NCBI GenBank assembly: GCA_038240335.1
Contig: JBBSDV010000193.1
Location: 1 to 5,505, forward strand
From: JBBSDV01 sp038240335
GTDB lineage: Bacteria > Chloroflexota > Dehalococcoidia > DSTF01 > JACRBR01
Reading direction: 5' to 3'
Length of the DNA: 5,505 bases
Below, in pieces: positions 1 through 5,505 of this stretch. The position numbers were made by a program, and so were the translations under genes. The first letter of the stretch is position 1. Each line of letters begins with the position of its first letter. The notes under the pieces were generated by a model. The model was not told the DNA's origin. It saw only the letters and a program-made list of their open reading frames with translations, and made no database searches.

Positions 1-34
1 ACCATCTGTCGTGCACAAGGACCATCTAACGTGC
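1..34. repeat. Pair of 14-bp direct repeats, 20-bp period
   Basis: Two copies of ACCATCT-NN-CGTGC lie at 1-14 and 21-34 and match at 12 of 14 positions, with start points exactly 20 bp apart (about two helical turns). They sit beyond the 3' end of the SDR gene, at the window edge, so further copies could lie outside. Tandem sites in helical phase are typical of regulator binding, and a promoter for a gene to the left is one possibility. With only two copies this may also be chance. The rest of 1-93 shows no gene and no convincing terminator. Confidence 0.4.
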
Positions 35-93
35 CCGAGAAACATACGGGCGCGATCGGGAGAATCGACGTTTGGAGACCGTCGCGCGGCGTA

Positions 94-909
94 CTACCGG
101 CGCTGTTGGGCCGCCGTATCCCCCGACGTGACGGGGAGGGTAATCGGGGGGTCGACGACGCGGCGGGTGTCGCCGAGGGAGACACCCATGGCGATGCCGG
201 TGGCGTCGTCGTCGCGGATCAGGTCGTACACGGCGCCGGCGATCTCTTCCGGCGGCAGCATCGGCATCATCTTGAGGCGGCGCTCGGCCTCTTCACGGGC
301 GGCGCCGGTGAGGGACTGGATGCCGGATGTGACCATCGGCGTGTTGACGACGGCGGGGCAGACGCAGTTGACGCGAATATTCATCTCGGGCTTGAGATAC
401 ACGAGGGCGCGCGTCAGGCCGACGACGCCGTGCTTGGCGGCGCTGTACACGGGATCGGCCTGAAAGCCGAAGAGACCGGCGAGCGACGCGGTCTGGATGA
501 TGACCCCGCCGCCGCGTTTCTTGAGCAGCGGGATCGCCTTGCGCGTGCCCTCGACCACCGCGATCAGGTCGACCTCGATGGTCTTTACCCACTGCTCTTC
601 GGGGCAGTCGGGCCAGCGGGGCGCGCCGGTCGTGATGCCGGCATTATTGTAGAGGATGTCGAAGCCGCCGTACGTCTTTTCGGCGAACGCGAACATGGCA
701 TCGATATCGGCGGACTTGGTGACGTCGGCGTGGGTGGCGGCCGCTTTTCCGCCGGCGGCCTCGACCATCGAGACGGTTTCGGCTGAGCCGGCGTCGTTCA
801 TATCGACGACGACGATTGATGCTCCCTGCTTGGCGAGGAGCAGGGATGTGGCGCGGCCGATGCCGGATCCGGCGCCGGTGATGATCGCAACTTTTCCATT
901 CACGTCCAT
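94..909 (-). CDS. SDR family NAD(P)-dependent oxidoreductase
   Basis: This 271-residue protein is a classical short-chain dehydrogenase/reductase, a soluble Rossmann-fold enzyme that oxidises or reduces a hydroxyl/carbonyl group. Visible motifs in order are the cofactor glycine motif TGAGSGIG (residues 11-18), an acidic D36 closing the second strand (VVVDMN), which favours NAD(H) over NADP(H), ADVT at 61-64, NNAG at 88-91, the catalytic serine S142 in QTASLAG, and YSAAK with Y155 and K159. The usual active-site Asn of the tetrad appears to be Asp (VDL, D114). The length is normal for the family. An upstream ATG at 1068 is in frame, but the added 53 residues are not SDR-like, and the ATG at 909 has GGGAG seven bases upstream and is followed at once by the first strand. 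The substrate cannot be read. The gene diverges from the serine hydrolase gene across a 490-bp gap. Confidence 0.93.
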   Translation of the reverse strand: MDVNGKVAIITGAGSGIGRATSLLLAKQGASIVVVDMNDAGSAETVSMVEAAGGKAAATHADVTKSADIDAMFAFAEKTYGGFDILYNNAGITTGAPRWPDCPEEQWVKTIEVDLIAVVEGTRKAIPLLKKRGGGVIIQTASLAGLFGFQADPVYSAAKHGVVGLTRALVYLKPEMNIRVNCVCPAVVNTPMVTSGIQSLTGAAREEAERRLKMMPMLPPEEIAGAVYDLIRDDDATGIAMGVSLGDTRRVVDPPITLPVTSGDTAAQQRR

Positions 910-916
910 GGCGGCA

Positions 917-921
917 CTCCC
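917..921 (-). promoter_or_regulatory. Ribosome binding site of the SDR gene
   Basis: On the minus strand GGGAG lies seven bases before the ATG at 909. It decides the start in favour of the 271-residue form over the longer open frame reaching 1068. Confidence 0.7.
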
Positions 922-1032
922 ATCGCTGCGGGCGAGTTGTTGGATGGCATCGCGGCGGATGCGCCGCGCACTGAAGTCTGGACGCGCGGCGTTCGGGGGG
1001 CAAGCGCTCTGCTCTTTCAGGCTTTGCATGCC

Positions 1033-1063
1033 ATTATCTGCGGTCCGGTTCTCGGGGTGTCGG
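1033..1063 (-). promoter_or_regulatory. Weak sigma-70-like promoter candidate for the SDR gene
   Basis: On the minus strand, GATAAT (1038 down to 1033) matches the -10 consensus at 5 of 6 positions, and CCGACA (1063 down to 1058) matches the -35 consensus at 4 of 6. The 19-bp spacer is longer than ideal. It would give a leader of roughly 115 bases before the ATG at 909 and would leave the inverted-repeat element upstream of the transcript. This is pattern matching only. Confidence 0.22.
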
Positions 1064-1115
1064 CCCACCTTGGTCGGCGGTTCGCCGTGTCCGCTGTCGC
1101 GTATCTGGATAGATT

Positions 1116-1204
1116 GAAAAAGGGGAATCGAGGGGAGGAGAGATTGCCGGGGGACGCCCCCGGACCCCGGCAGAGGCGCTGCGTCCTCTCGACTCCCGTC
1201 CTTC
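1116..1204. repeat. 89-bp imperfect palindromic element (MITE/REP-like)
   Basis: The ends form a 21-bp imperfect inverted repeat (1116-1136 against 1184-1204) identical at 16 of 21 positions, including TCGAG/CTCGA. Inside lies a perfect 7-bp hairpin CCGGGGG-acg-CCCCCGG (1147-1163), then a second hairpin AGAGG/CCTCT (1172-1189). A competing pairing GCCGGGG/CCCCGGC (1146-1152 with 1165-1171) excludes the first hairpin. Read as minus-strand RNA, three of the five end mismatches become G-U pairs and the structure finishes in CCCCTTTTTC, so it also resembles an intrinsic terminator pointing toward the SDR gene. It encodes no protein. The overall look is that of a dispersed intergenic repeat, which is inferred because only one copy lies in this window. 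Confidence 0.6.
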
Positions 1205-1228
1205 GCACGTGTTCCCCATGCTGCTCCC

Positions 1229-1234
1229 TATGAT
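1229..1234 (+). promoter_or_regulatory. Possible -10 element for the serine hydrolase gene
   Basis: TATGAT matches the -10 consensus at 5 of 6 positions, about 165 bases before the ATG at 1400. No acceptable -35 lies at the right distance. It overlaps the left arm of an imperfect inverted repeat (TGATC/GATCA outer arms, CGGGC/GCCCG inner arms, 1231-1267), which could be an operator. Weak evidence. Confidence 0.15.
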
Positions 1235-1385
1235 CACGATCCCCGGGCGAGGAAGGCCCGTCGATCATCCCGCGAGCCGGCCTGCTGCGGAGTGCCGCAA
1301 TCTCGGCTCTCTGCGCTACTCGGCGTCGGGCGCGCTTCCACCATCCTTCTGGGTGGCGCAGACTCTAGGAAACGAGAATGCATTC

Positions 1386-1390
1386 GGAGG
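1386..1390 (+). promoter_or_regulatory. Ribosome binding site of the serine hydrolase gene
   Basis: GGAGG lies nine bases before the ATG at 1400. The reading frame stays open upstream to 1292, but no comparable site precedes that start, so this site fixes the 389-residue form. Confidence 0.75.
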
Positions 1391-1399
1391 GACGAGACG

Positions 1400-2569
1400 A
1401 TGGGCATCGTGCAGGGCGAGGTTGAGGCGGGGTTCGAGGCGCTGCGCGAGATCTTCGAGCAGCAATTCGAGAAGGACATGCACATTGGCGCCGCGCTTTC
1501 CGTGTACCAGCACGGCCGAAAGGTCGTCGACCTGTGGGGCGGCGTCGCCGACGACGAGACGAAAAGGCCGTGGGAGCGCGACACAATGGCGGTCTCCTAC
1601 TCCACCACAAAGGGTCTCGCGGCCGCCTGCATTCACGTCCTCGCCGACCGCGGCCTTCTCGATTACGCGGACCCGGTGTCGAAGTACTGGCCGGAGTTCG
1701 CGCAGAACGGGAAGGCGGCGACCACCGTGTATCACGTGCTCACGCACCAGGCCGGCGTGCCGCAGGTACCGGCATCGCTCGCGTCGCGCGATCTGCTCGA
1801 CTGGGATCGCACGGTCGCGGCGATCGCGGAATTACCACCGCTGTGGGAGCCGGGCACCGCGACGGGCTATCACGCGCTGACGTTCGGGTGGCTGACGGGC
1901 GAGCTGGTGCGGCGCATCGACGGCCGTAGCATCGGCAGGTTCTTCGCCGAGGAGATCGCGAAGCCGCTCGGCATCACGGAGCTCTTCATCGGCGCGCCCG
2001 CGAGCGTCGAGCCAAAGATAGCGAAGCTCAAGTCGCGGATCGTGATAACGCCGGCAATGCAGGAGCAGATGGCGCAGTTCAACAGCGGCGGATCACTAAC
2101 AGCGCGCGCGCTCGGGCCATCGGATGGGCTGCTGAACGACGTCATCGACTCGCCGGAGGGCCATCAGGCCGAGATCCCGGCGGTGAACGGCGTTATGAGC
2201 GCGCGCGATCTGGCGCGGCTCTACGCTTGTTATGCGGGGTACGGCGAGCTCGACGGCGTCCGCCTCTTCAGCGACGAACGGGTGCGCATACTGTCGGAGC
2301 AGCAGACCTACCGGCCGGACAAGGTGATCATCCTCCCGATCGGCTGGGCGCTGGGCTACATGACGGGTGGCACGCCGGGCTGGCCGCAGGGACCGCGCAA
2401 GACGTCGTTCGGGCATGCCGGCTTCGGCGGCTCGATCGGCTATGCGGATCCGGAGATCGGCATGTCGTTCGGGCTCGTGCTGAACGCGCTGGCGATGGAC
2501 CTCGTCGGCGCGGGGCGCACCGCATCACTCGCCGACGTCGCGCGGGGGTGCGCCGAGGCGCGGATGTAG
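1400..2569 (+). CDS. Serine hydrolase, beta-lactamase/family VIII esterase type
   Basis: This 389-residue protein belongs to the class C beta-lactamase-related superfamily (Pfam Beta-lactamase), closest in style to EstB/LACTB-like family VIII esterases. The nucleophile motif SxxK is S68-T-T-K71 (SYSTTKGLAA). The second motif tyrosine is Y157 in the run PGTATGYHALTFGWLTGE, and the third motif near the C-terminus is H339-A-G (FGHAGFGGS), replacing the KTG box of true beta-lactamases. Family landmarks WGG (46-48), YWPEFA (96-101) and LTHQAG (114-119) are all present. The N-terminus starts with an amphipathic helix and has no signal peptide or lipobox, so a cytoplasmic esterase or amide hydrolase is more likely than a periplasmic antibiotic-resistance enzyme. 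The substrate is unknown. The length is usual for the family and the frame is intact. It diverges from the SDR gene and runs convergently into the glycosyltransferase gene 19 bp away. Confidence 0.93.
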   Translation: MGIVQGEVEAGFEALREIFEQQFEKDMHIGAALSVYQHGRKVVDLWGGVADDETKRPWERDTMAVSYSTTKGLAAACIHVLADRGLLDYADPVSKYWPEFAQNGKAATTVYHVLTHQAGVPQVPASLASRDLLDWDRTVAAIAELPPLWEPGTATGYHALTFGWLTGELVRRIDGRSIGRFFAEEIAKPLGITELFIGAPASVEPKIAKLKSRIVITPAMQEQMAQFNSGGSLTARALGPSDGLLNDVIDSPEGHQAEIPAVNGVMSARDLARLYACYAGYGELDGVRLFSDERVRILSEQQTYRPDKVIILPIGWALGYMTGGTPGWPQGPRKTSFGHAGFGGSIGYADPEIGMSFGLVLNALAMDLVGAGRTASLADVARGCAEARM

Positions 2570-2577
2570 CGAGCGAT

Positions 2578-2600
2578 GCCGCGTGCTGCTAGGGCACGGC
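2578..2600. terminator. Weak hairpin at a convergent gene junction
   Basis: GTGC (2583-2586) pairs with GCAC (2594-2597), and GCC (2578-2580) with GGC (2598-2600), across a 2-base bulge and a 7-base loop. It spans the 19-bp gap between the convergent stop codons and the last codons of the minus-strand gene. There is no T-run on either strand, so intrinsic termination is doubtful. Confidence 0.2.
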
Positions 2601-5096
2601 GGGGGGCTGCGTCGCGTGGGTGCCGGCGCCGGGGGCGATCGCGCTGCTGAGGACGTCGGATTGCCGCGGCAGCGTCACCGACGCGCTCAGGTCGCGCGGG
2701 ACGTACAGAACGCCCTCGCTGTACTGAGGCTGCCCAACGGTCGTGCGGTCGCTGAGATAGCGGTACCACTGCGCCCACGAATCCGTGCTGACGAGCCGCG
2801 ACGCAACGTCGTTTTGCGAGAGACCATCGTAGCGGCCGGGGAAGCTCCATCGCTTGGTGAAGGTGAGCGTCAGCGCGCCATCATCGCCGAGCACGTTGGC
2901 GCGGTTGCGCGTGTCGACGAGCACGATCGCGCCAACGGGCACCTGGTACGGCTTACGCATGTCTGCGACGGTTATGTTCGCGTAGTCGCGCAGGTACCAC
3001 TCCCAGCCCGCGCCAAACCCGAATGACGAGTCGAGCGCGATCTCAGTATCGCGACCCTTTGGCGACGAGGCCGTCGCCTGCGTGATCGCACGGGCGACCT
3101 CGCGCACGTCCGGGGCGTTCTGGTTGACATTCAGCAACTCGATCGGCGTATCGCCGTGATCCCGCGACGCAAGCGACGCCGCGAGTTGCGGCACGTCGCC
3201 GTGGCCCCACCCGGCGAGGACGCCGACCCGCAGCGAGAAGACGGCAAAGACGCCGAGGCTGGCCGCGACGAGTCCTTGCGCGAGCCGCCGCGGCGCGTAG
3301 ACGCGGAAGCGCGGCATGGCGAGCGCCGGCATCTCGAGCGCGAGGATGGCGTCGTTAAACAGCGTTGCCGAGAGCAGGATCGCCGGCAGCGCGACGTGGA
3401 CGCTGAGCCAAGGATCCTTGCGGCCGATGATCGTGAAGGCGCAGAACGCGGCAGCGGTCCAAAATGCGAGGAACTTCGTGAGGTCGCGAAGTCTCAGCGC
3501 GAGGACGGCCGAGCAGATGATAACCGCCGCGAGCGCGAATCGGTGCTCGGCGACGAACGGCGTCCATGCGGGGACGAGCGAGACGGTGGTCACGCTGACT
3601 GCGGCGACGGCGATGATCGCGCGATTGCGCCAGCCGCTCGTCGCGATGAGGACGACGACGCCGCACGCGATCGCGATCAACGGCAGGAATTCGTACGCGC
3701 CGAGGAGCATGCCGTAGTAGTACGGCGGGCCGGCGGCGGAATGGACCTCCGGCCGCGACCAATAGTCGAGCGTGCCCCAGAGCCCTGTCCAGAGGCCGCT
3801 CTCGTGCGAGAAGAAGCCGGTGAAGAGCGTGACCACTACGCCGTAGAACGCGGCCCAGACGATCACCCATGCATGCCACTTCCAGGCGAACCCCAGCACG
3901 CCGGCGACGGCAAAGAGCAGGCCGAGCGTGATCAGCATCACGGGGAGCTCACCGCCGGGCGTGATGTTCGAGCCGCCGATGACAACGATCGTGCGCTGCG
4001 TGTCGAAGCCGCGATCGCCGACGAACGGGAGCTTCTCGGCGAGCGGTCCGTAGAACGGAAGCATCAGCAACAGCACGACGATCATCGGGTTTGCGGCTTC
4101 AGGAAGCGACTTGAGATTCAGCCGGCGGCGCGCGATGCCGGCGAACGGCCAGGCGAGAGCGAACAGCCAGCCGCCGCCGAGCAAAACGATGCGGGCGACG
4201 AACGTTGTGCCGGCAACGGGCGTCGCGTCGGCGCCCGCGATCGCGTTCGCATGCTGGGCGACCTTTCGATCGTATGCCTCGCGACGGACGGGAGTCGTCA
4301 GGACGTGGTAGGCGTTGGCCATCCGCTCCCGCTCGTCGCGCGCACTCGTGCGGTCGATTAGTTTCTTGTAGGCAAGCCGGATCTCGCGAACGGTCGTGTT
4401 CGGGGCGACGCCGAGCAATTCGTAGTGCGTACGCGCGTGCTCGACCGCCCGCGGCTCGCCCGCCTGCCCGATGAATTCGGTACCGACGCGGTACGCGAGG
4501 AAGACGACGAAGATGGGCGCGCCGGCGAGCGCCATCTCGCTGGAGACGACGGCGAATGCGAGCGTCAGCGCAAGCAAGTACAGGTAGGCGCGATCAGGCG
4601 CGACGAGGTAGCGCCAGATCACCATTGCTGTCGCGAGCGTGAAGAACGCGAGATAGACATCCGGCCCGGCGAAGCGGCTGTAGTACAGGATCGTCGGCGA
4701 GATCGCGAGCAGCAGCGCCGCGGCGATCGCGCCGGGCTTGCCGATGTGGCGGGTGAACGCGAACGGCAGCATCGCCAGGAGAACGCCAAACAGTGCCGGC
4801 ATCAGCCGGGCGACGCTGTCGGTCTCGCCGAAGAGCTTGAACGCGGCGGCGGTGAGCGCGAACTGCAGCGGGCCATGGAGCTCGGTCACCTGCTCGTAGC
4901 CGCCGCCGCGGGCGAGCTGCCGCGAGACGAGGGAGTAGATGCTCTCGTCGTCCGTGAATGTGCGGAGGCCGAGTTGCCAGAAGCGAAGCACGGACGCGAG
5001 CGCGGCTATGCCGGCAATCGCAACGACCGTAAGGATCGTCGAGCCGTGCCGTTCGAACCAAGACGGCGTGCGGAAATGAACGTTGCATACAGCCAT
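2589..5096 (-). CDS. Agl23-like (TIGR03663) GT-C membrane glycosyltransferase with J-like insert
   Basis: This 835-residue membrane protein resembles dolichyl/polyprenyl-phosphate-sugar glycosyltransferases. It carries the landmarks I recall for TIGR03663: the DE pair at D50-E51 in the first outside loop, HGP at 74-76, and arginines in ARLMPAL (R97) and YYSRF (R141). Further family-like stretches are PPYYYGMLLGAYEFLPL (457-473) and KDPWLSVH (560-567). About 16 hydrophobic segments run from residue 20 to 628, followed by a soluble C-terminal domain (629-835) containing WEWYLRDY and ending in a Pro/Ala tail. Residues 222-278, between segments 6 and 7, read as a DnaJ-like J-domain without HPD. 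The likely role is sugar transfer from a lipid carrier at the membrane, in envelope glycan or protein glycosylation; the acceptor is unknown. The ATG at 5096 is chosen because AGGGAG lies six bases upstream and the longer frame to 5216 adds only non-membrane, Arg-rich sequence. Confidence 0.85.
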   Translation of the reverse strand: MAVCNVHFRTPSWFERHGSTILTVVAIAGIAALASVLRFWQLGLRTFTDDESIYSLVSRQLARGGGYEQVTELHGPLQFALTAAAFKLFGETDSVARLMPALFGVLLAMLPFAFTRHIGKPGAIAAALLLAISPTILYYSRFAGPDVYLAFFTLATAMVIWRYLVAPDRAYLYLLALTLAFAVVSSEMALAGAPIFVVFLAYRVGTEFIGQAGEPRAVEHARTHYELLGVAPNTTVREIRLAYKKLIDRTSARDERERMANAYHVLTTPVRREAYDRKVAQHANAIAGADATPVAGTTFVARIVLLGGGWLFALAWPFAGIARRRLNLKSLPEAANPMIVVLLLMLPFYGPLAEKLPFVGDRGFDTQRTIVVIGGSNITPGGELPVMLITLGLLFAVAGVLGFAWKWHAWVIVWAAFYGVVVTLFTGFFSHESGLWTGLWGTLDYWSRPEVHSAAGPPYYYGMLLGAYEFLPLIAIACGVVVLIATSGWRNRAIIAVAAVSVTTVSLVPAWTPFVAEHRFALAAVIICSAVLALRLRDLTKFLAFWTAAAFCAFTIIGRKDPWLSVHVALPAILLSATLFNDAILALEMPALAMPRFRVYAPRRLAQGLVAASLGVFAVFSLRVGVLAGWGHGDVPQLAASLASRDHGDTPIELLNVNQNAPDVREVARAITQATASSPKGRDTEIALDSSFGFGAGWEWYLRDYANITVADMRKPYQVPVGAIVLVDTRNRANVLGDDGALTLTFTKRWSFPGRYDGLSQNDVASRLVSTDSWAQWYRYLSDRTTVGQPQYSEGVLYVPRDLSASVTLPRQSDVLSSAIAPGAGTHATQPPAVP
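4263..4433 (-). other. J-domain-like segment lacking HPD, inside the glycosyltransferase
   Basis: Residues 222-278 of the membrane protein show the J-domain order. Helix I is THYELLGVAPNTT (223-235), helix II is VREIRLAYKKLI (236-247), helix III is RMANAYHVL (258-266), and the closing TTPVRREAYDRK spans 267-278. The helix II-III loop is only IDRTSARDERE and has no His-Pro-Asp. Canonical J-domains need HPD to stimulate the Hsp70 ATPase, so this domain is probably structural or a docking surface. With an inside N-terminus and six preceding membrane segments it would face the cytoplasm, which fits its Arg/Lys content. The reading frame is continuous through both borders, so this is not an assembly join that breaks the frame. 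Confidence 0.75.
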
Positions 5097-5102
5097 GGCG
5101 CG

Positions 5103-5108
5103 CTCCCT
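5103..5108 (-). promoter_or_regulatory. Ribosome binding site of the glycosyltransferase gene
   Basis: On the minus strand AGGGAG lies six bases before the ATG at 5096. It supports that start over the ATG at 5216, which would add 40 residues with no domain character. Confidence 0.7.
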
Positions 5109-5172
5109 GCAATCGGCTTCTCGGGAGTATCGCGTGCCGGCGCGCGGGGCGACGTAGGGGAAACGCGTAAGC

Positions 5173-5206
5173 GGCGCCACCGAAGCCCTGATTGCGGTGC
5201 GGCGCC
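5173..5206 (-). terminator. Hairpin between the DUF1003-like and glycosyltransferase genes
   Basis: GGCGCC (5173-5178) pairs with GGCGCC (5201-5206), and ACCG (5179-5182) with CGGT (5195-5198), giving ten pairs with a 2-base bulge and a 12-base loop. It starts 38 bases beyond the stop of the DUF1003-like gene. On the minus strand it is followed by GCTTACGCGTTTCCCC, which is not a clean U-tract, so it could be a weak terminator, a processing site or a leader structure of the next gene. Confidence 0.35.
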
Positions 5207-5243
5207 CGCATAGCACGAGCGCGCCAACGTGGCGAATCTGCCG

Positions 5244-5505
5244 CTAGCTCTTCGCGGGCAATGCCGCTTCGATACGTGCGACGCATGCAGCGACCTGGTC
5301 GACACGCGTGACGAGCGGTGAGATGCGATCGACATCGAGGCGTTCGAGCAGTTTGCCGATCATTTCCTCGTTCATGATGTCGAGTTTTTCGTCCGTCATG
5401 ACGTCCGTGAGCATCTGCAGCAGGCGGTCTTGGACCACCTTATTGTTGCCTTCGGCGATTGCTTGCTGGCGGTTCTGCGAGATGAGGATGAAGGTCGAGA
5501 GAAAA
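5244..5505 (-). CDS. DUF1003-like membrane protein, C-terminal part
   Basis: The frame is open to the right edge, and 86 residues before the TAG at 5244-5246 are visible. They begin FLSTFILISQNRQQ, the end of a hydrophobic helix followed by SQNRQ, which is the signature that closes the second membrane segment of DUF1003 proteins. A charged cytoplasmic-type tail follows, with heptad-like spacing of Leu/Ile/Val (VVQDRLLQMLTDVM, IGKLLERLDVDRI, VDQVAACVARIEAAL), suggesting a short coiled coil. The function of the family is unknown to me. The N-terminal part and start lie outside the window, so total length cannot be given. A GTG at 5438 could be mistaken for a start of a 64-residue protein, but the upstream codons clearly continue the family sequence. 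It lies upstream of, and in the same direction as, the glycosyltransferase gene. Confidence 0.7.
   Translation of the reverse strand, partial: FLSTFILISQNRQQAIAEGNNKVVQDRLLQMLTDVMTDEKLDIMNEEMIGKLLERLDVDRISPLVTRVDQVAACVARIEAALPAKS

Larger units (their letters stand above)
910..1399. other. Divergent intergenic region, no gene
   Basis: These 490 bp separate two divergently transcribed genes. Open frames crossing the region on both strands give Arg/Pro/Ser-rich translations with no recognisable domain, and I do not support them as genes. The region holds both ribosome binding sites, two weak promoter candidates, the 89-bp inverted-repeat element at 1116-1204, and smaller inverted repeats at 1231-1267 and 1332-1359. 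The last is a 5-bp CCACC/GGTGG stem with a further 3 bp below a bulge, placed about 26 bases before the hydrolase ribosome binding site. The gap is long for this otherwise compact window. Confidence 0.7.

Noticed and set aside
66..84. CGACG/CGTCG hairpin after the SDR stop as a terminator
   Set aside because: It has only five pairs with a nine-base loop and no T-run on the minus strand, which is expected by chance at this G+C content.
31..786. 251-residue plus-strand open frame opposite the SDR gene
   Set aside because: The minus strand carries intact SDR motifs. The plus-strand product is Gly/Asp/Arg-rich with no recognisable fold.
910..1068. 53-residue N-terminal extension of the SDR
   Set aside because: It is Arg-rich and unlike any SDR lead-in, and the ATG at 909 has a good ribosome binding site and starts right before the first Rossmann strand.
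937..1268. Small open frames in the divergent intergenic region on both strands
   Set aside because: Their translations cross the inverted-repeat element, have no domain or membrane pattern, and lack convincing ribosome binding sites.
1400..2569. The serine hydrolase as an antibiotic-resistance beta-lactamase
   Set aside because: It has no signal peptide, its third motif is HAG rather than KTG, and its overall pattern is that of EstB-like esterases.
3156..4361. 401-residue plus-strand open frame
   Set aside because: It lies antisense to the glycosyltransferase gene, is extremely rich in Arg, Asp and Glu with no domain pattern, and has no good ribosome binding site. It is a G+C-driven shadow of a real membrane-protein gene.
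4425..5213. 262-residue plus-strand open frame opposite the N-terminal part of the glycosyltransferase
   Set aside because: It is charged, low-complexity sequence with no domain, antisense to conserved motifs.
5244..5438. Separate 64-residue gene starting with GTG at 5438
   Set aside because: The frame continues upstream to the window edge with FLSTFILISQNRQQ, which fits the DUF1003 membrane protein family, so this is its C-terminus.

Overview
This is a G+C-rich bacterial window (roughly two thirds G+C by eye) with three complete genes and one gene cut by the right edge. The best taxonomic clue is the large membrane protein. It matches the sporadically distributed Agl23-like family (TIGR03663), which I recall mainly from archaea and Chloroflexota. 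Together with the short-chain dehydrogenase, the family VIII esterase-like hydrolase and the high G+C, it suggests a Chloroflexota-like bacterium, but this is an inference and not a firm assignment.

Layout, left to right. Positions 1-93 carry no gene I can support, but hold a pair of near-identical 14-bp direct repeats 20 bp apart. Positions 94-909 (minus) encode an NAD-type SDR oxidoreductase. Positions 910-1399 are a long divergent intergenic region with candidate promoters and an 89-bp imperfect inverted-repeat element with nested hairpins. Positions 1400-2569 (plus) encode a cytoplasmic SxxK serine hydrolase (beta-lactamase/EstB family). It converges, with a 19-bp gap, on the large gene at 2589-5096 (minus). 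That gene encodes an 835-residue multi-pass GT-C-like glycosyltransferase of the Agl23 type. Positions 5244-5505 (minus) are the C-terminal end of a DUF1003-like membrane protein whose start lies outside the window.

The most striking observation is inside the large membrane protein. Between its sixth and seventh predicted membrane segments sits a segment that reads as a DnaJ J-domain (helix I, helix II, helix III and the closing AYDRK), but the loop that should carry the invariant HPD tripeptide has been shortened away. A J-like fold embedded in a polyprenyl-sugar-dependent glycosyltransferase, and unable to activate Hsp70 in the usual way, is the candidate for something undescribed.

The SDR and the hydrolase are divergently arranged and may share regulation in small-molecule oxidation and ester hydrolysis, but no substrate can be read from the sequence. 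The membrane glycosyltransferase and the DUF1003 protein are co-directional, 147 bp apart, with a hairpin in the gap, so cotranscription is uncertain.
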